Origin: Hordeum vulgare subsp. vulgare
Lineage: Eukaryota; Streptophyta; Magnoliopsida; Poales; Poaceae
Assembly: GCF_904849725.1 (NCBI RefSeq)
Contig: NC_058524.1
Location: 548,393,763 to 548,457,762 of the forward strand
DNA: 64,000 bases
Reading direction: 5' to 3'
Part shown: positions 33,889 to 45,200 of the stretch, piece by piece
How positions within the stretch are numbered: the first letter of the stretch is position 1
Layout: every line of letters begins with the position of its first letter
Made by a program: the position numbers and the translations under genes
Notes under the pieces: generated by a model
What the model was told of the DNA's origin: nothing
The model's database searches: none
Seen by the model: only the letters and a program-made list of their open reading frames with translations

Positions 33889-35435
33889 GGCCCTGTTTGG
33901 AAGGTGACTACTACTAGTCAGCATTAAATGTCTTAGTATTAAATTCTTCTCTCTCCCTTCCATTTATCTCTCTTCTCTCCCTTGTGCAACACCAACTACC
34001 GCTATACTCCCGTGCAAGGAAGGAAAGCAGCAAGGTCCTGTTCCTTTTCTCCCTCACGCCATGCAACAGCAGCTCTCATGTCCCTTTTTTTTCTCTCCTC
34101 ACGCAAGCAACACAAGCACCAGACTATCCCTCACGCCAAGCACAAGGAAAAATGTCCATACATAAGAAATCAAAATTGTCCACACAAGGAAATCAAAACT
34201 CACACATAAGAAAACTAAAATTGTCCCATAACGTTACATGTTGGAAACGAAATAAATAACATCACAAATTTCTCAACGCGTGTTGAACAAACCATCAACA
34301 ATCGTATCTCTCACTCGATTCATATCCACTGAATCTAGCTCCATTTCTTCACCCCTAGTGTTACGACGCCTCCTCCTCCTTGTTTCCTCAAGGAGAGGTT
34401 GATAACTCTCATCATTGTCACACCTATCGAATTCCTTGTCCGCCAAATGACTTTCACGAATAAAATTGTGCAAGGCCATGCATGCCACAATAATTTTTGT
34501 CTGCTTGCGTAGAGGATAACTTGGTACTTTGAAAAGAACCCTCCACTTATTTTTCAAGACTCCAAAACAACGCTCAATGACATTGCGTAGTCTAGAATGA
34601 GTATAATTGAAGTGCTCCTTTTTACCTCTCGGCATGGTGCCTTGATGGAACTCTTGAAAATGATACTTTTGGCCCCTATACGGTGCAAGATAACCCGGTT
34701 TGTTGGGGTAGCCCGAGTCGACAAGATAAATTTTCCCTGTTCATGGCAATGCATTTTAGCAAATGTCAATGTAAGGCATAAAACTATTGTACTGAGTATC
34801 AAGTTTCGTACCTGAAGGTGGATGTGGAAACTTGTGACCAAACCGGCTAAGAGCATCCTTGAATGGCCTCCAGCCCGATGGGAGCGCGGAGCCCCCCGGC
34901 CACCGAGCCGCGGTCGAGCCCCCCTGCCACCAAGCCGCGCCCGGCGGTTCCCCGGAGACGAGGGGGCGTCATCCCCCACCCGTCCTCGTCGATGTGGTGC
35001 ACCGCAGCATCGGAAGACGCCGTCTGCGAGAAGAAATCGAAGGGGAGTTTGCCGTCGCCGTCCATGGTTGACGGTGCGCCGTCCACCGGAAGACGCCGGA
35101 TCTGCGGGGCGCGGCGGGAGTACGGACGCGGGCGCGGCGCGACGGAGTGCGGCAGCGACGGTGGAAAGGGGAGCGGCGGCGCGTCGCCCTGCCTGCGTGC
35201 GAAGGGGATGGGGCGGTGGATGCGGATGAGCCCCGCACGGGAGGATGAGCCTGCAACAGGATGGGCCCGCCAATTAATTAGAGGAGAGACTTTATTCAGT
35301 AAAAGTTGGGGGTGGGGTGACTAGGGACTAAACTAGTTTTAGTCACCCATTAGTCAGGGGTGTTTGGAGGTTTACTGACTAAAGGTGACTACTACTAGTC
35401 TCTAGTCTCTAGTCTCTAGTGATCCAAACACCCTC
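33889..35435 (-). mobile_element. Deletion-derivative PIF/Harbinger element, 1547 bp, reversed
   Basis: It runs from GGCCCTGTTTGGAAGG to GATCCAAACACCCTC with TTA on both sides (33886-33888 and 35436-35438). Relative to its left neighbour it is inverted. It contains the N-terminal part of one element gene and the C-terminal part of the transposase, both on the minus strand. The right arm holds a triple repeat of AGTCTCT. Confidence 0.88.
34273..35086 (-). pseudogene. Chimera of Harbinger accessory-gene start and transposase end
   Basis: From 35086 the minus strand encodes an accessory-type start (KLPFDFFSQTASSDAAVHHI, then GWGMTPPRLRG) similar to that in the element at 35439. At about 34860 it joins the transposase segment KDALSRFGHKFPHPPSG. 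A GT donor at 34811-34810 and an AG acceptor before 34736 rejoin it as GKIYLVDSGYPNKPGYLAPY, followed by NVIERCFGVLKNKW and the C-terminus, stop at 34273. The first two catalytic Asp residues are absent and the Glu remains. The direct join is an internal deletion of the central element. The product could not be an active transposase. Confidence 0.65.
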
Positions 35436-35438
35436 TTA

Positions 35439-36425
35439 GAGGGTGCTTGGATCCATTGGACTAAAGCTAGTCTGACTAAAACTAGTCTCTTTGAGAGGCT
35501 AAAGTTCCAATCACCCCTGACTAAAGTGGGACTAAAACTAGTCTAGAGACTAAAATCTTTTAGTCACATGAACCCCTACTAAAATTCGTTTTAGTCCTCT
35601 CTCTCCTCAATTAATCTCTCCTCGTTTTACTCTGTCATTTAATATCTCTCCTCGTCTGTTCCCCTGCCTCGAGGGCTCTTTCCCCTTTTGCGGGTCGTGT
35701 TGTCTCCGCCTATGCAGGACGCCTCCACCTCTGCAGCGGGTCGTGCTGCCTCCACCTCTGCAGGACGCCGGCGGCTCGGCTACGGCCGCGCCTCCACCTC
35801 CGCAGGACGCCGTCGGCTCGGTCGCTGTCGCGCCTCCGCCTCCGCAGTACGCCGCCGCACCTCCACCTCTGCAGGTCGTCGCCGCACCTCCACCTCCGCA
35901 GGACGCCGCCGCCCCTCCACCTCTGCTGGTCGCCGCCGGCTCGGCCTACCGCCGCCCTTCCGCCCCCGCACCAGGTCAGTCCTCTGTCGCTCGATTTTTC
36001 TTCAGTTTTTGTGCTTGTTCTTTCATTAAGCAGATGAGAACATTGTCTCAGATCACCTAGTGCTGCGGCAGAGGCCATGGACGGCGCCCCGTTCGATTTC
36101 TTGTCTCAAACGGAGTCATCTGGTGCTGCGACGGAGTCCATGGACGGCGAAGGGTGGGGCTTGACGCCCCCTCGTCTATGGCGTGATAGTTCCGGCAGCC
36201 GTGTTCCGAGGACCGGGAATGTGTATGAGCAACAGTAGTGGTGGGAGAGGAGTTGGCGGGAGGAGTTGGCTGTTATTGTGGTAGGATTAGGGGAGAGGGA
36301 ACATAATAAATGCTCATTAATTGATTTTAGTCTCTTTAGTATTTTGGATCCAAACATGGGTGAGACTAGCAAGTTTTAGTCCTACTAATTTTAGTCATGG
36401 GACTAAAACGTATCCAAGCACCCTC
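35439..36425 (+). mobile_element. Non-autonomous PIF/Harbinger element, 987 bp
   Basis: GAGGGTGCTTGGATCC at the left mirrors GGATCCAAGCACCCTC at the right, with TTA at 35436-35438 and 36426-36428. It holds a Pro/Pro-rich minisatellite (35710-35960) and a short remnant of the accessory gene from ATG 36077 (APFDFLSQTESSGAATESMD), homologous to the start in its neighbour. Both TTA copies are shared with adjacent elements. Confidence 0.9.
35710..35960 (+). repeat. Minisatellite of CCTCCACCTCTGCAGG-type units
   Basis: Units of about 27-33 bp with CCTCCACCTCYGCAGGACGCC repeat around seven times in the 5' leader of the element. Each unit carries a PstI-like CTGCAG or its variant. Frames are open on both strands because of composition; I see no real protein. 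Confidence 0.7.
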
Positions 36426-37197
36426 TTAGGCTAGCCATAGTGGAAGTAACTTAGGTAGTATCATGTACTTGGGACTATCAAACATGCTGATGTGGCAGAC
36501 AATTAAATAAGCGATAGGAGGTTAGAGTAACATAGATAGATACCGTAACATGTTAAATGCTATGCAACTACTCCCTCCGTTCCTAAATATAAGTCTTTTA
36601 AGCGATTTCACTAAGGGTCTACATACGGAGCAAAATGGGCAAAATTGACAAAAATGACCCCTGGGGCGAAAGAACTCACGGATTGACCCCGCGGGGGAAA
36701 TAATTCACCGGCCTGACCCTTTTGTGTGGCGCCCGACACCTAGGCGCCACACTGTACTGTGTGACGCCTAGGTGTTCGGCGCCACACCCCCGACCACGTG
36801 GCAGGGAGGGGGCCACCCCCCAGGCAGTGTGACGCCTAAGCCTGAGGCGTCACACATTGTAATGTGTGGCGCCTAACGCTTAGGCGCCACACATGGACTT
36901 ATACAGCCACGGCCCAGCCCCCCTCCCCACCCCCTCCCTCATTCAAACAGAAACTGCCACTGTGGCGGCGGCTGGCTCTCATCCCCTCCCTAATCCCCTC
37001 CCCCATCTCCTTCAGATCTGGGGATTTCTTCCTTGGATTGATCCCCCAAGGTAATGTCCTCCCCCATCCCTTCCCTTTCCCATCCTTCTATCCAATTTTA
37101 TTATGTTTTGGTTGAGTAGATTGATTTTAGTAGATTGATTTGAGTAGGTTCTTAGGATTTGACTAGTTAGGATATGAGTTAGGATTTGGTTGAGTAT

Positions 37198-37360
37198 ATG
37201 AGTAGTTAGTAGTTAGTAGTAGTAGTAGTTAGTAGTAGTAGTAGGTATAGGAATTGCATTAGGTTTTGGTTTTGGTTGAGTATATGAATAGTGAGTAGTA
37301 GTAGTAGTTAGTAGTAGTAGTAGTTAGTAGTAGTACTTAGTATTAGTAGTAGTTCATATG
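37198..37360 (+). repeat. TAG-rich trinucleotide microsatellite
   Basis: Interrupted runs of AGT/TAG units (GTAGTAGTTAGTAGTAG) lie in the leader intron just upstream of the first PMD exon. Confidence 0.85.
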
Positions 37361-37416
37361 AGTATATGAGTCTTATTTGAATATGAGTATATGAGTAATT
37401 ATTTGTGATTTGTAGG

Positions 37417-40011
37417 ATGGTGTGGCTTCTGAATAATGTTTATGACGTTGAACACCGGGCCTATTTCATGTCGGAGAAGAAGATGGTAAGTAGAAAATGA
37501 TTAGTAGATTAGTATTTTTTTGAAAATGTAATAAGAACTTGATATCTTCTTCTCCTATATGTTTGCAGGAGCTTACGCCCTTGAAGATCCGGTCTCATGG
37601 GGCATCCTCTGTAATGCATTACGATGAGCGGTACACCCCGTACATCGAGATGACGGGACTCCTTCCATTCGTGCAGCTTGTGAGTCGGTCAACTCCCAAT
37701 CTGAACGCTGCGGCAGTCACATCACTCATTGATCGTTGGAGGCCGGAGACACATAGTTTTCACCTCCGGACCGGAGAGATGACGGTTACTCTTCAAGATG
37801 TTTCCATGATCACCGCTCTTCCGATCGAGGGGAAGCCACTATGTATGAGCACTGATTCTGAGGGATGGCGGCAACAAATGGAGGCTCTTATTGGTATGTC
37901 GCCGCAGGAGCCGGAGGTAGAAGATGGAGGGAAGAAAGATAGAGTCCCTGTCGGCGCCACTTTCACTTGGATTGCCGCCAACTTTGCTCATTGTCCTGAG
38001 GACGCAGATGACGAGGTGATCCAGAGGTATGCTCGCGTCTACATGTGGTACGTCATCTCTAGGACTATCTTTGCGGACGGCACAGGCAAGAATGCTCCAT
38101 GGATGTGGCTGAAGGCATTGACTGTTTTCGACAACAAGTTCAGCTGGGGCTCGGCCGCACTGGCTTACTTGTATCGACAGGTAATAAATTGTTAGTATTA
38201 AGTACTCTCTGTTATCTTTTTCTGCTAAACTGATGCATGTTTGTTGTTACTTGTAGTTGGACGATGCTTGTCGCAGGACGACAAAGGACGGTGGAGTTGG
38301 TGGTTGTATGCTCCTACTTTTAGTATGGAGCTGGGAACGCCTACCTGTTGGACGCCCTAAAAGCTCACAGTGGAATACCTGAGATGACCACGACAAACCT
38401 GTACGGCAACCTACATGGGATTACAAGTGGGACTTGGTATCGGAGGTGGCAAGCGAAGTGAACCTATTGTACAAGCAATACACCAACGAGATGGATTCGC
38501 TTACCCCCGAGCAGGTAAGATGGTTTCAGAGTTGACTTCCAGCTTCTATGTTGTGAGTGAAATTAATTGTGGTATTCATCTTGTGTTGGAGGTTGAATGG
38601 GAGCCATATGGTGTCGGGCCAAACTTTGGTGATGCACACACGTTCGAGCTGAATCCACTATGCGTGCAGGAAAGACATCTTTGGCTAATGCGTTGTCCCC
38701 TAATATGCAATTGGGCGGTTGAGTTTCATCTCCCGCATCGTGTGATGCGTCAATTTGGGTACTTTCAGCCACACCCGCCGGAGTGGGTGGACACGGACAC
38801 ACAGCTTCACAGGTAACAAAAAATAAGTAGTGATTAGTTTTGTTCTTAGTGTTGAGCGAGCTACTGATGTGTTTTGTTCAAAGCAGGTTGGATAGGAGGA
38901 GGCAGCGAAAAATCAAGGATTGGCAGAAGCATCATAAGAGCTATGTCGTTATGTTCGAGCAAAGTGTGCAGACAACTTCGAGCATACAACGAACCCAGTA
39001 CCGCCAGCATTGTCCTCTTGCGTTCAGCAACTACCTAAGATGGTTTCAGGAGAGTACTCGTGTCGAGATTTGTCCGCCGACTTACGAGGAGGACATATTG
39101 GAAGAACCCACTGAGTACGATGCACTTGCCCAAGGCGGTTACATCAAGTTGATTCGCGAAGGGTACCAAACTTCCTTCGCCCCTGTCCTGAACTTTGTGG
39201 TAAGTGTGCTCCCCTATGAAAATTATGAATTCTAGTGGACCTATTCACTTGCACTTATTTGTTGTCATTGTCTTGTGATCATAGCGCAAAGAGGTCAAGA
39301 AAAAGCTGATGAGTCCGAAGATATTCTAGATAACACACCTGGAGGACAAAAGGGAGAATCTGCACTTCGTCTATTCATAAAGGTGTTGTGTCATTATTAT
39401 TATTTTGCCCATGAATGCAACATTATAGGTTACCTAATATATGTCATTTATATTTGAATCTAACAGGAACAGGGCAAGAAGTTACGGCGCCTATCCAACA
39501 TTTTAGGTTGCCGTGACCCTGAATATGTTTCACCTTCGACATCCGGTTCATCCGAAAGAAATACTCTTGACGATTCAGCTTCTTCGGGCGCTCGTATGGA
39601 TGATGGTGACATTACCTCGGCGGCTAATACCCAAAGAAATACTCAGGAGGATGATGTTGACACTCCTCAGGTATGACATAGCCATACAATTTGCACTTTC
39701 AACCTTCAGCTTTGAACCTTCAAATTTGAACTTTCAACCTTCATATGTATTAGGCTGCGGACGACATGACGTTGAAGGCTTTCCAACGCTCCGCTTACAT
39801 GTTGAAGCCCAGGAAGGAATTTAAGCGCTACTCACCGGATGATTATGCGAAAGGAAAGAATCCGGTGGCCGGGGGCTCTCGTTTGTCAAGGATGAGAAGC
39901 ATGGACGATGAGGTTGAGGATGACGATGACGATGAGTCGGATGACCCGGAGCAATTTGTGGTTGCGAGAAGGAAGAAACTAGTATCCAAGAGGGGACGAG
40001 GCCCCAAGTGA
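37417..40011 (+). pseudogene. Plant mobile domain (PMD / MAIN-like) gene, about 8 exons, broken
   Basis: Inferred exons are 37417-37485, 37569-38180, 38257-38514, 38592-38812, 38887-39199, 39285-39382, 39467-39670 and 39754-40011, all with GT-AG borders and matching phases. Exon 2 carries the PMD core: YTPYIEMTGLLPFVQLVSRS, then LIDRWRPETHSFHLRTGEMT and TLQDVSMITALPIEGKPL. Exon 3 continues with LLLLVWSWERLPVGRP. The C-terminus is acidic, then basic. PMD proteins are related to Arabidopsis MAIN/MAIL and are often annotated as phosphatase 7 long form homologues. Breaks: in-frame TGA at 38380-38382 and a one-base shift near 39298 before ADESEDILDNTPGG. It belongs to the Mutator-like element, not to the host gene set. 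Confidence 0.75.
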
Positions 40012-40865
40012 TTTGGAGTTGGTGTTGCACTTGTCGAGCTGAACTATTTACTTTTATTGTGAACTATTTCGAGTTGTGAACCATTTAGTTGTTGTTGCAC
40101 TTGTTATGAACCATTTAGTTGTTGGCTATGATGATGATGCCAATAATTGTTGCACTTGATGATTCCTTGCTTTCACATATATGATTGCTGTCAAAATTGC
40201 TTTATTGTTGTCTAAATTGCTTTATTGCTGTCAAAAATGCTGTTTTGATGTCTAAATTCAGATTCCAGCAGGTTTTCACACGTGTGACGCTTAAGCCTTA
40301 GGCCCACACATGTGAGGTGTGGCGCCTTAGGCTTAGGCGCCACACATGTGAAATAGACTGGGGGAGGGGGTGGGGAGGGGGGCTGGGCCGTGGTTGTATA
40401 AGTCCATGTGTGGCGCCTAAGCGTTAGGCGCCACACATTACAATGTGTGACGCCTGAGGCTTAGGCGTCACACTGCCTAGGGGGTGGCCCCCTCCCTGCC
40501 ACGTGGTCGGGGGTGTGGCGCCGAACACCTAGGCGTCACACAGTACAGTGTGGCGCCTAGGTGTCGGGCGCCACACAAAAGGGTCAGGCCGGTGAATTAT
40601 TTCCCCCGCGGGGTCAATCCGTGAGTTCTTTCGCCCCAGGGATCATTTTTGTCAATTTTGCCAGCAAAATGATTGAATATATACTCTAAAGTATGTCTAT
40701 ATACATCCGTATGTAGTTCACTAGTGAAATTTGTAGAAAGACTTATATTTAGAAACGGAGGAAGTATGTGTCATGCATGTTAATAAATAGATCATCTATG
40801 ATACTAGTTTATAATACTATATCAAATGATATACTATGTGATCATCTTCACTATGACGAGCCTTA

Positions 40866-41375
40866 TTCTTGTGTCCGTGGCTGTCCTGTCCAGCCAAACG
40901 CGACTCCAAAAGTTTGATCCAACGTTCACATTCCGCGGACCGAAAAAAAAAAACGTTCACATTCCGCACAAACCTGCCCCACGCCACACCCGCACAGTTC
41001 AAACAGAGAAGACCAGGCCGGTCCCACACGTCACAGACTCACGGACCGTGGCACATAAATCCACCCTAGGCCCGTACATACCCACCCCCTACGCCGCCGC
41101 TGTGCACAGCACATCACCGCACATCAGATCAGAGCCAGCCAGACAATTCAAACCGCACCGGGGAGGGGCGGAGGGCTCCACGCTCCCTCACACCCACGCC
41201 GCGCTGCTTCCGGATTCGTTCCAATCCCCCACCAGTCCAAAATCGCACAGAAAGGTCTCGAATCCAAATCCACCCGTCGCGATTCAAACCAGCCACCCCC
41301 CGCTTCTCCCTCCCCTCCCCTCCTCCGCCCCTGCTCGCGCGGCGCCGCCGCCGACTCCTCCTCGCCGGGCGGGCG
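40866..41375 (+). promoter_or_regulatory. Upstream region and leader of CDC27
   Basis: The CDC27 start codon lies only about 510 bp from the right edge of the Tourist/Mutator-like nest. The sequence becomes C-rich towards the ATG, as expected of a grass 5' leader. I could not single out a TATA box with confidence. Confidence 0.4.
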
Positions 41376-42214
41376 ATGGAAACCCTAATGGTGGACCGCG
41401 TCCACAGCAGCCTCCGCCTCTTCATGAACCGCAACGCCGTCTTCCTCTGCGAGCGCCTCTGCGCCCAGTTCCCCGCCGAGGTACGCCCCCCCCCCCTCCC
41501 ACCCACCCCTCCGGGCAGGTAGGCGTTAGATCGGGCGTTATGCTGGCGTGGGGCTGCGGCCTCACCGCGGGCTTCGCCTGCGCGGTTCGATTTAGCGTTT
41601 ATTTTGGTGCTCCCGAGGGCGCCGTGAGCTTGGGCGGTGGGATTCGGGCTAGGGTTTATCGAGTCTCAGCATGGACGACTTAATCTAGCTGTCTGGGAAA
41701 TTGTTTGAATTCGTTTGTAACTGGAGCAGCGCATATGAATTCGTTTGAATTCGTTCTGCATCCTGGAAGGGAGACTGTTTCACGGTTTGCTTAGGCGATT
41801 TTAGGGGTGAATGGATACGGTAATGTGTTACTCTATGGTGAATTTCCCTTGTGTAAATCTCTAGGCAGCAACTGTAGAATTTGTAAGCTATCTAGTAGCT
41901 TAGATTAGCTACTACTATATGTCCTCGCAAAAAAAGCTACTACTATATCTGATCCATCTTTTCCCGTCCTTTTAGTAGCTGCGGCATGTGGGCTTAATCA
42001 CCCATTTACCTTTCTTGCTGTAGTTTGCACAAACTCCAGTAATCAAGTTTGTGTAAATCAAATATTAGAGTTTCTGGTATTTATTGTGTATCGCATTAAA
42101 TTTTTAGCAGTGACTGATCTGAAGCTAGCTGAGGCATACACAATTGCCTGACATTAGCTGACTCTCTATCGCGTGATCTAGGATATTTGCTAGCGTGGAG
42201 GAGAGAGAGGGAGA

Positions 42215-42275
<61 letters not shown>

Positions 42276-45200
42276 CAATGGACTCTTAGAGCCTGTTGGA
42301 TCCTCTCCACTCCGCAACCCCCTTCCCGGAGTGTGGGGAGCGGCGAGAACGCTCTAACTCTGACTCTGTGGAGTTGAAATTGTGGACTGTGGAGCAGAGT
42401 GGGCTGCAGTTTAATTTCGCAGAGCAGATTAGTGGGCTGCACGCTCTCATCTCCACTTTAGTAGCGAAGGTGAGAGGGGGGGGGGGGATGATCAGATAAA
42501 AGCATATCCAACAATGTCAAAATTTGAGAGATAGCACCTTTTTCTCAAGAGATATATACCAAAACCATTATCTAAATCAGTTTGCAGGTATATTGTACTA
42601 AATGTGCTTGCCCTTTCTCCTGTGTACAGACCAATGTGCAGTTGCTAGCGACTTGCTACCTTCACAACAACCAGCCCTATGCTGCATACCACATTTTGAA
42701 AGGTAATACCATTTTTCTGTTTTAGTTGCCAAATTTTTTCAAGCGCTTTTTGGTCAATGCTTTCTATATGCTATGTAGGTAAGAAGCTGCCGGAGTCTCG
42801 ATACTTGTTTGCTATATCATGCTTTCGAATGAACCTACTGCGGGAAGCTGAAGAAACCCTGTGTCCGGTCAATGAACCAAACATTGAGGTATACAGCATG
42901 GTTGTGTACATGATATGTTTCCGTGCTTCTGAAGTATCCCATTCTGCGATCGTAGATTTGTCATAAGTTTGCCCAAATCTCGAGTTTCGTTCTGAACTAG
43001 GGGTACCATGAAACTTATTGTTTCTACCATGAAACTTTATTGTTTCTAAGAAAGAGCATTTTTTACCTGCTGTCTCGTAGTATCCAGAACTGGAACTAGA
43101 AAGAAGGGGTCTATTTTGGTTTCAACGATTTATGCCCTAAGAATTAAGCCTATAACTTAGAACTACCTCCGTTCCAGAATAATCGAATTTCTGGGGGTTT
43201 GTCACAAATCAAACTTGTTTAAGTTTGACGAAGTCTATAGAAAAATATATTAACATCTAGAACATCAAGTCAGTCTCTTGAGTTTCTTTATGAAATATAT
43301 TTCTGTACTATGTGTGTTTCATGTTGTCGATCTTAGCACATTTTAGAGCGGCCATACTTCAGCAAGGATGACAGACAAACCTAGAGCTTCAATTAGTTTG
43401 GAACGGAGGGAGTACATTCCAAAAGTTACTTGAAGAACATTAGACCCTTTTGATACTTATTGCCTATTGAAGCGACTGTAACAACTATGCCCTTTTAGTT
43501 CTTGCAAGTCGTGCATATAATAAATTATGTATCAGATAAACATTGACAGTGTGTGATTAGTACTTGACACTGCATGGGATGGTGCAAACTGCAAAGACAT
43601 TCTTCTCCTTTTCTTTTATTGGGGCATGGCATTTTTCTAAGATTGCTTGCGAACTATTTTATTCTACAGGGGTGAAGTAATGGCTAGTGGATAGAAAACG
43701 GAAAGGCTAAAAGTCTGACGTCAGATTTTTAGGCATGGCAAATCGAACGTTTTTATGGCAAATTATGTTGTCATGAGAATGGCAATTTCCTTTAGTAAGC
43801 ATGGCAATTCCTGACAAAAAACTGAACATGGCAGGATTTGCCATGCTTGCTGCCATATTAGGCGTTTGATTTGCTGTGCTAAAAAATCTGACGTTCGCTT
43901 TGTAGCGAAATCCATAGAAAAACCAGTCACATCTTTGCCTGCTTTATATTTTTGGCCGCATTGTTAATTACGTTGTTTTTCATCCTCTATATAGGTTCCA
44001 AGTGGTGCGACAGGACATTATCTTCTTGGATTAATTTACAGGTTCGTTATTCATGGGACTACTGAACCGTGCCTGGCACGTGTTTTGATTCGTGACACAT
44101 GGTTCATTATATACACCTCACCCCCCTGTAGGTACACTGACAGAGTGACAGCTGCAGCCGAGCAATTTACACAAGCTTTGACTCTAGATCCTCTTTTGTG
44201 GGCAGCATATGAGGAATTGTGTATACTAGGTTGGTGCATTAGACATCAATAACTGGAGTTTTCTAATAAGTCTATTCTTCTATTTGATTAGAAGTCTTCA
44301 CAATGAAGTTTTTGTTTTGTTTGGGAGTAAAGAATGAAAATACAATGCAGATTTTCAGAGAACCTTCTGAAGCATTGCATTGTCAGTGTCTGTCTTGCTT
44401 GTACCCTAACATTTGGAAATATGGGGAATCTTGTTTATCAGAACATTTGAGTGTTTCTGCGACAAATTATGCATAGAAAAGTTGCAGTGCATCCAACCGT
44501 TCTTGATTAGCTTCATGTTATCAGTTAATAGATATTCTTTTTGATCACTATATATGCAGACCATTATCATTGTCAATGTACTCATTATCCGCCTAGTGTG
44601 CTGCATCCATCATTATCTCACCATCTCTTGTGATTTAAACAATGGCTCAATATTCATTGGCCTCACCCTCACAAAAAATATAATTTACACGTTATAAACA
44701 AAGATTGAAAGTGTGTTACCATCTTGTAGGAGTTGCTGAAGATGCAAATGAATGTTTTACCGAAGCAACCGCTCTACGTCTCCAGCAGGAACAGGCATCT
44801 ACATCAAATCTGGAGAAGTCAAACTTTGTCAATGAAAATCGAGTTCTATCTCCCAATGTATCAGCAAGCCTTGTGGATATCAGCCCTAAGCACATAAAAC
44901 AACTGTCTGCTAACAACACAGCTGAAGTGCCTGGTTATCCTCATTTAAGAGCAACTGCATTGCATGTGCAGAACAGTGTACCATCTAATGTATTACAGTT
45001 TGACACTCCATCACCAACTGTAACACAGGTTAGTATAACCTAATGGATTCTCTGCTCTCTTATCTAGCAAAACAGAGTTGAACAAATGCTTATAATTAAT
45101 GGTTACAAGAACCATCAGTCTTAATGCCTTATGTTTCGAATTTGGTGACATGGCAAAATGTCTTATGTTAAGCAGCCAAAAATTCCTCAGAATATTCATA

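Larger units (their letters stand above)
36638..40662 (+). mobile_element. Mutator-like element carrying a plant-mobile-domain gene, 4025 bp
   Basis: The termini GGCAAAATTGACAAAAATGA and its complement begin inverted repeats of about 300 bp (36638-36940 and 40360-40662). The flanking 9-bp duplication is AGCAAAATG (36629-36637 and 40663-40671). Long TIRs with 9-bp duplications define Mutator-like elements. Each TIR is itself made of small palindromes such as GTGTGGCGCC...GGCGCCACAC. There is no MURA transposase. The only gene is the PMD gene at 37417-40011, so the element would need a transposase in trans. Confidence 0.92.
36571..40764. mobile_element. Stowaway MITE, split by a Mutator-like element
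   Basis: CTCCCTCCGTTCCTAAATAT at 36571 and the complementary GAAACGGAGGAAG ending at 40764 are flanked by TA on both sides. The two halves (36571-36637, 40663-40764) are interrupted by the 4-kb element at 36638-40662, whose 9-bp duplication comes from this MITE. Confidence 0.88.
36429..40862. mobile_element. Tourist-like MITE, split by nested insertions
   Basis: The left end GGCTAGCCATAGTGG and right end CACTATGACGAGCC form a degenerate inverted repeat, with TTA on each side (36426-36428 and 40863-40865). Its own sequence is 36429-36570 plus 40765-40862, about 240 bp, interrupted by a Stowaway MITE. Confidence 0.8.

Noticed and set aside
37417..40011. PMD gene as a third host gene
   Set aside because: It lies wholly between Mutator-like TIRs with a 9-bp target duplication and has an in-frame stop and a frameshift.
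42289..42485. Possible Harbinger-type MITE starting TTAGAGCCTGTTGGATCC in CDC27 intron 1
   Set aside because: The left end looks right but no matching inverted right end or second TTA could be identified.
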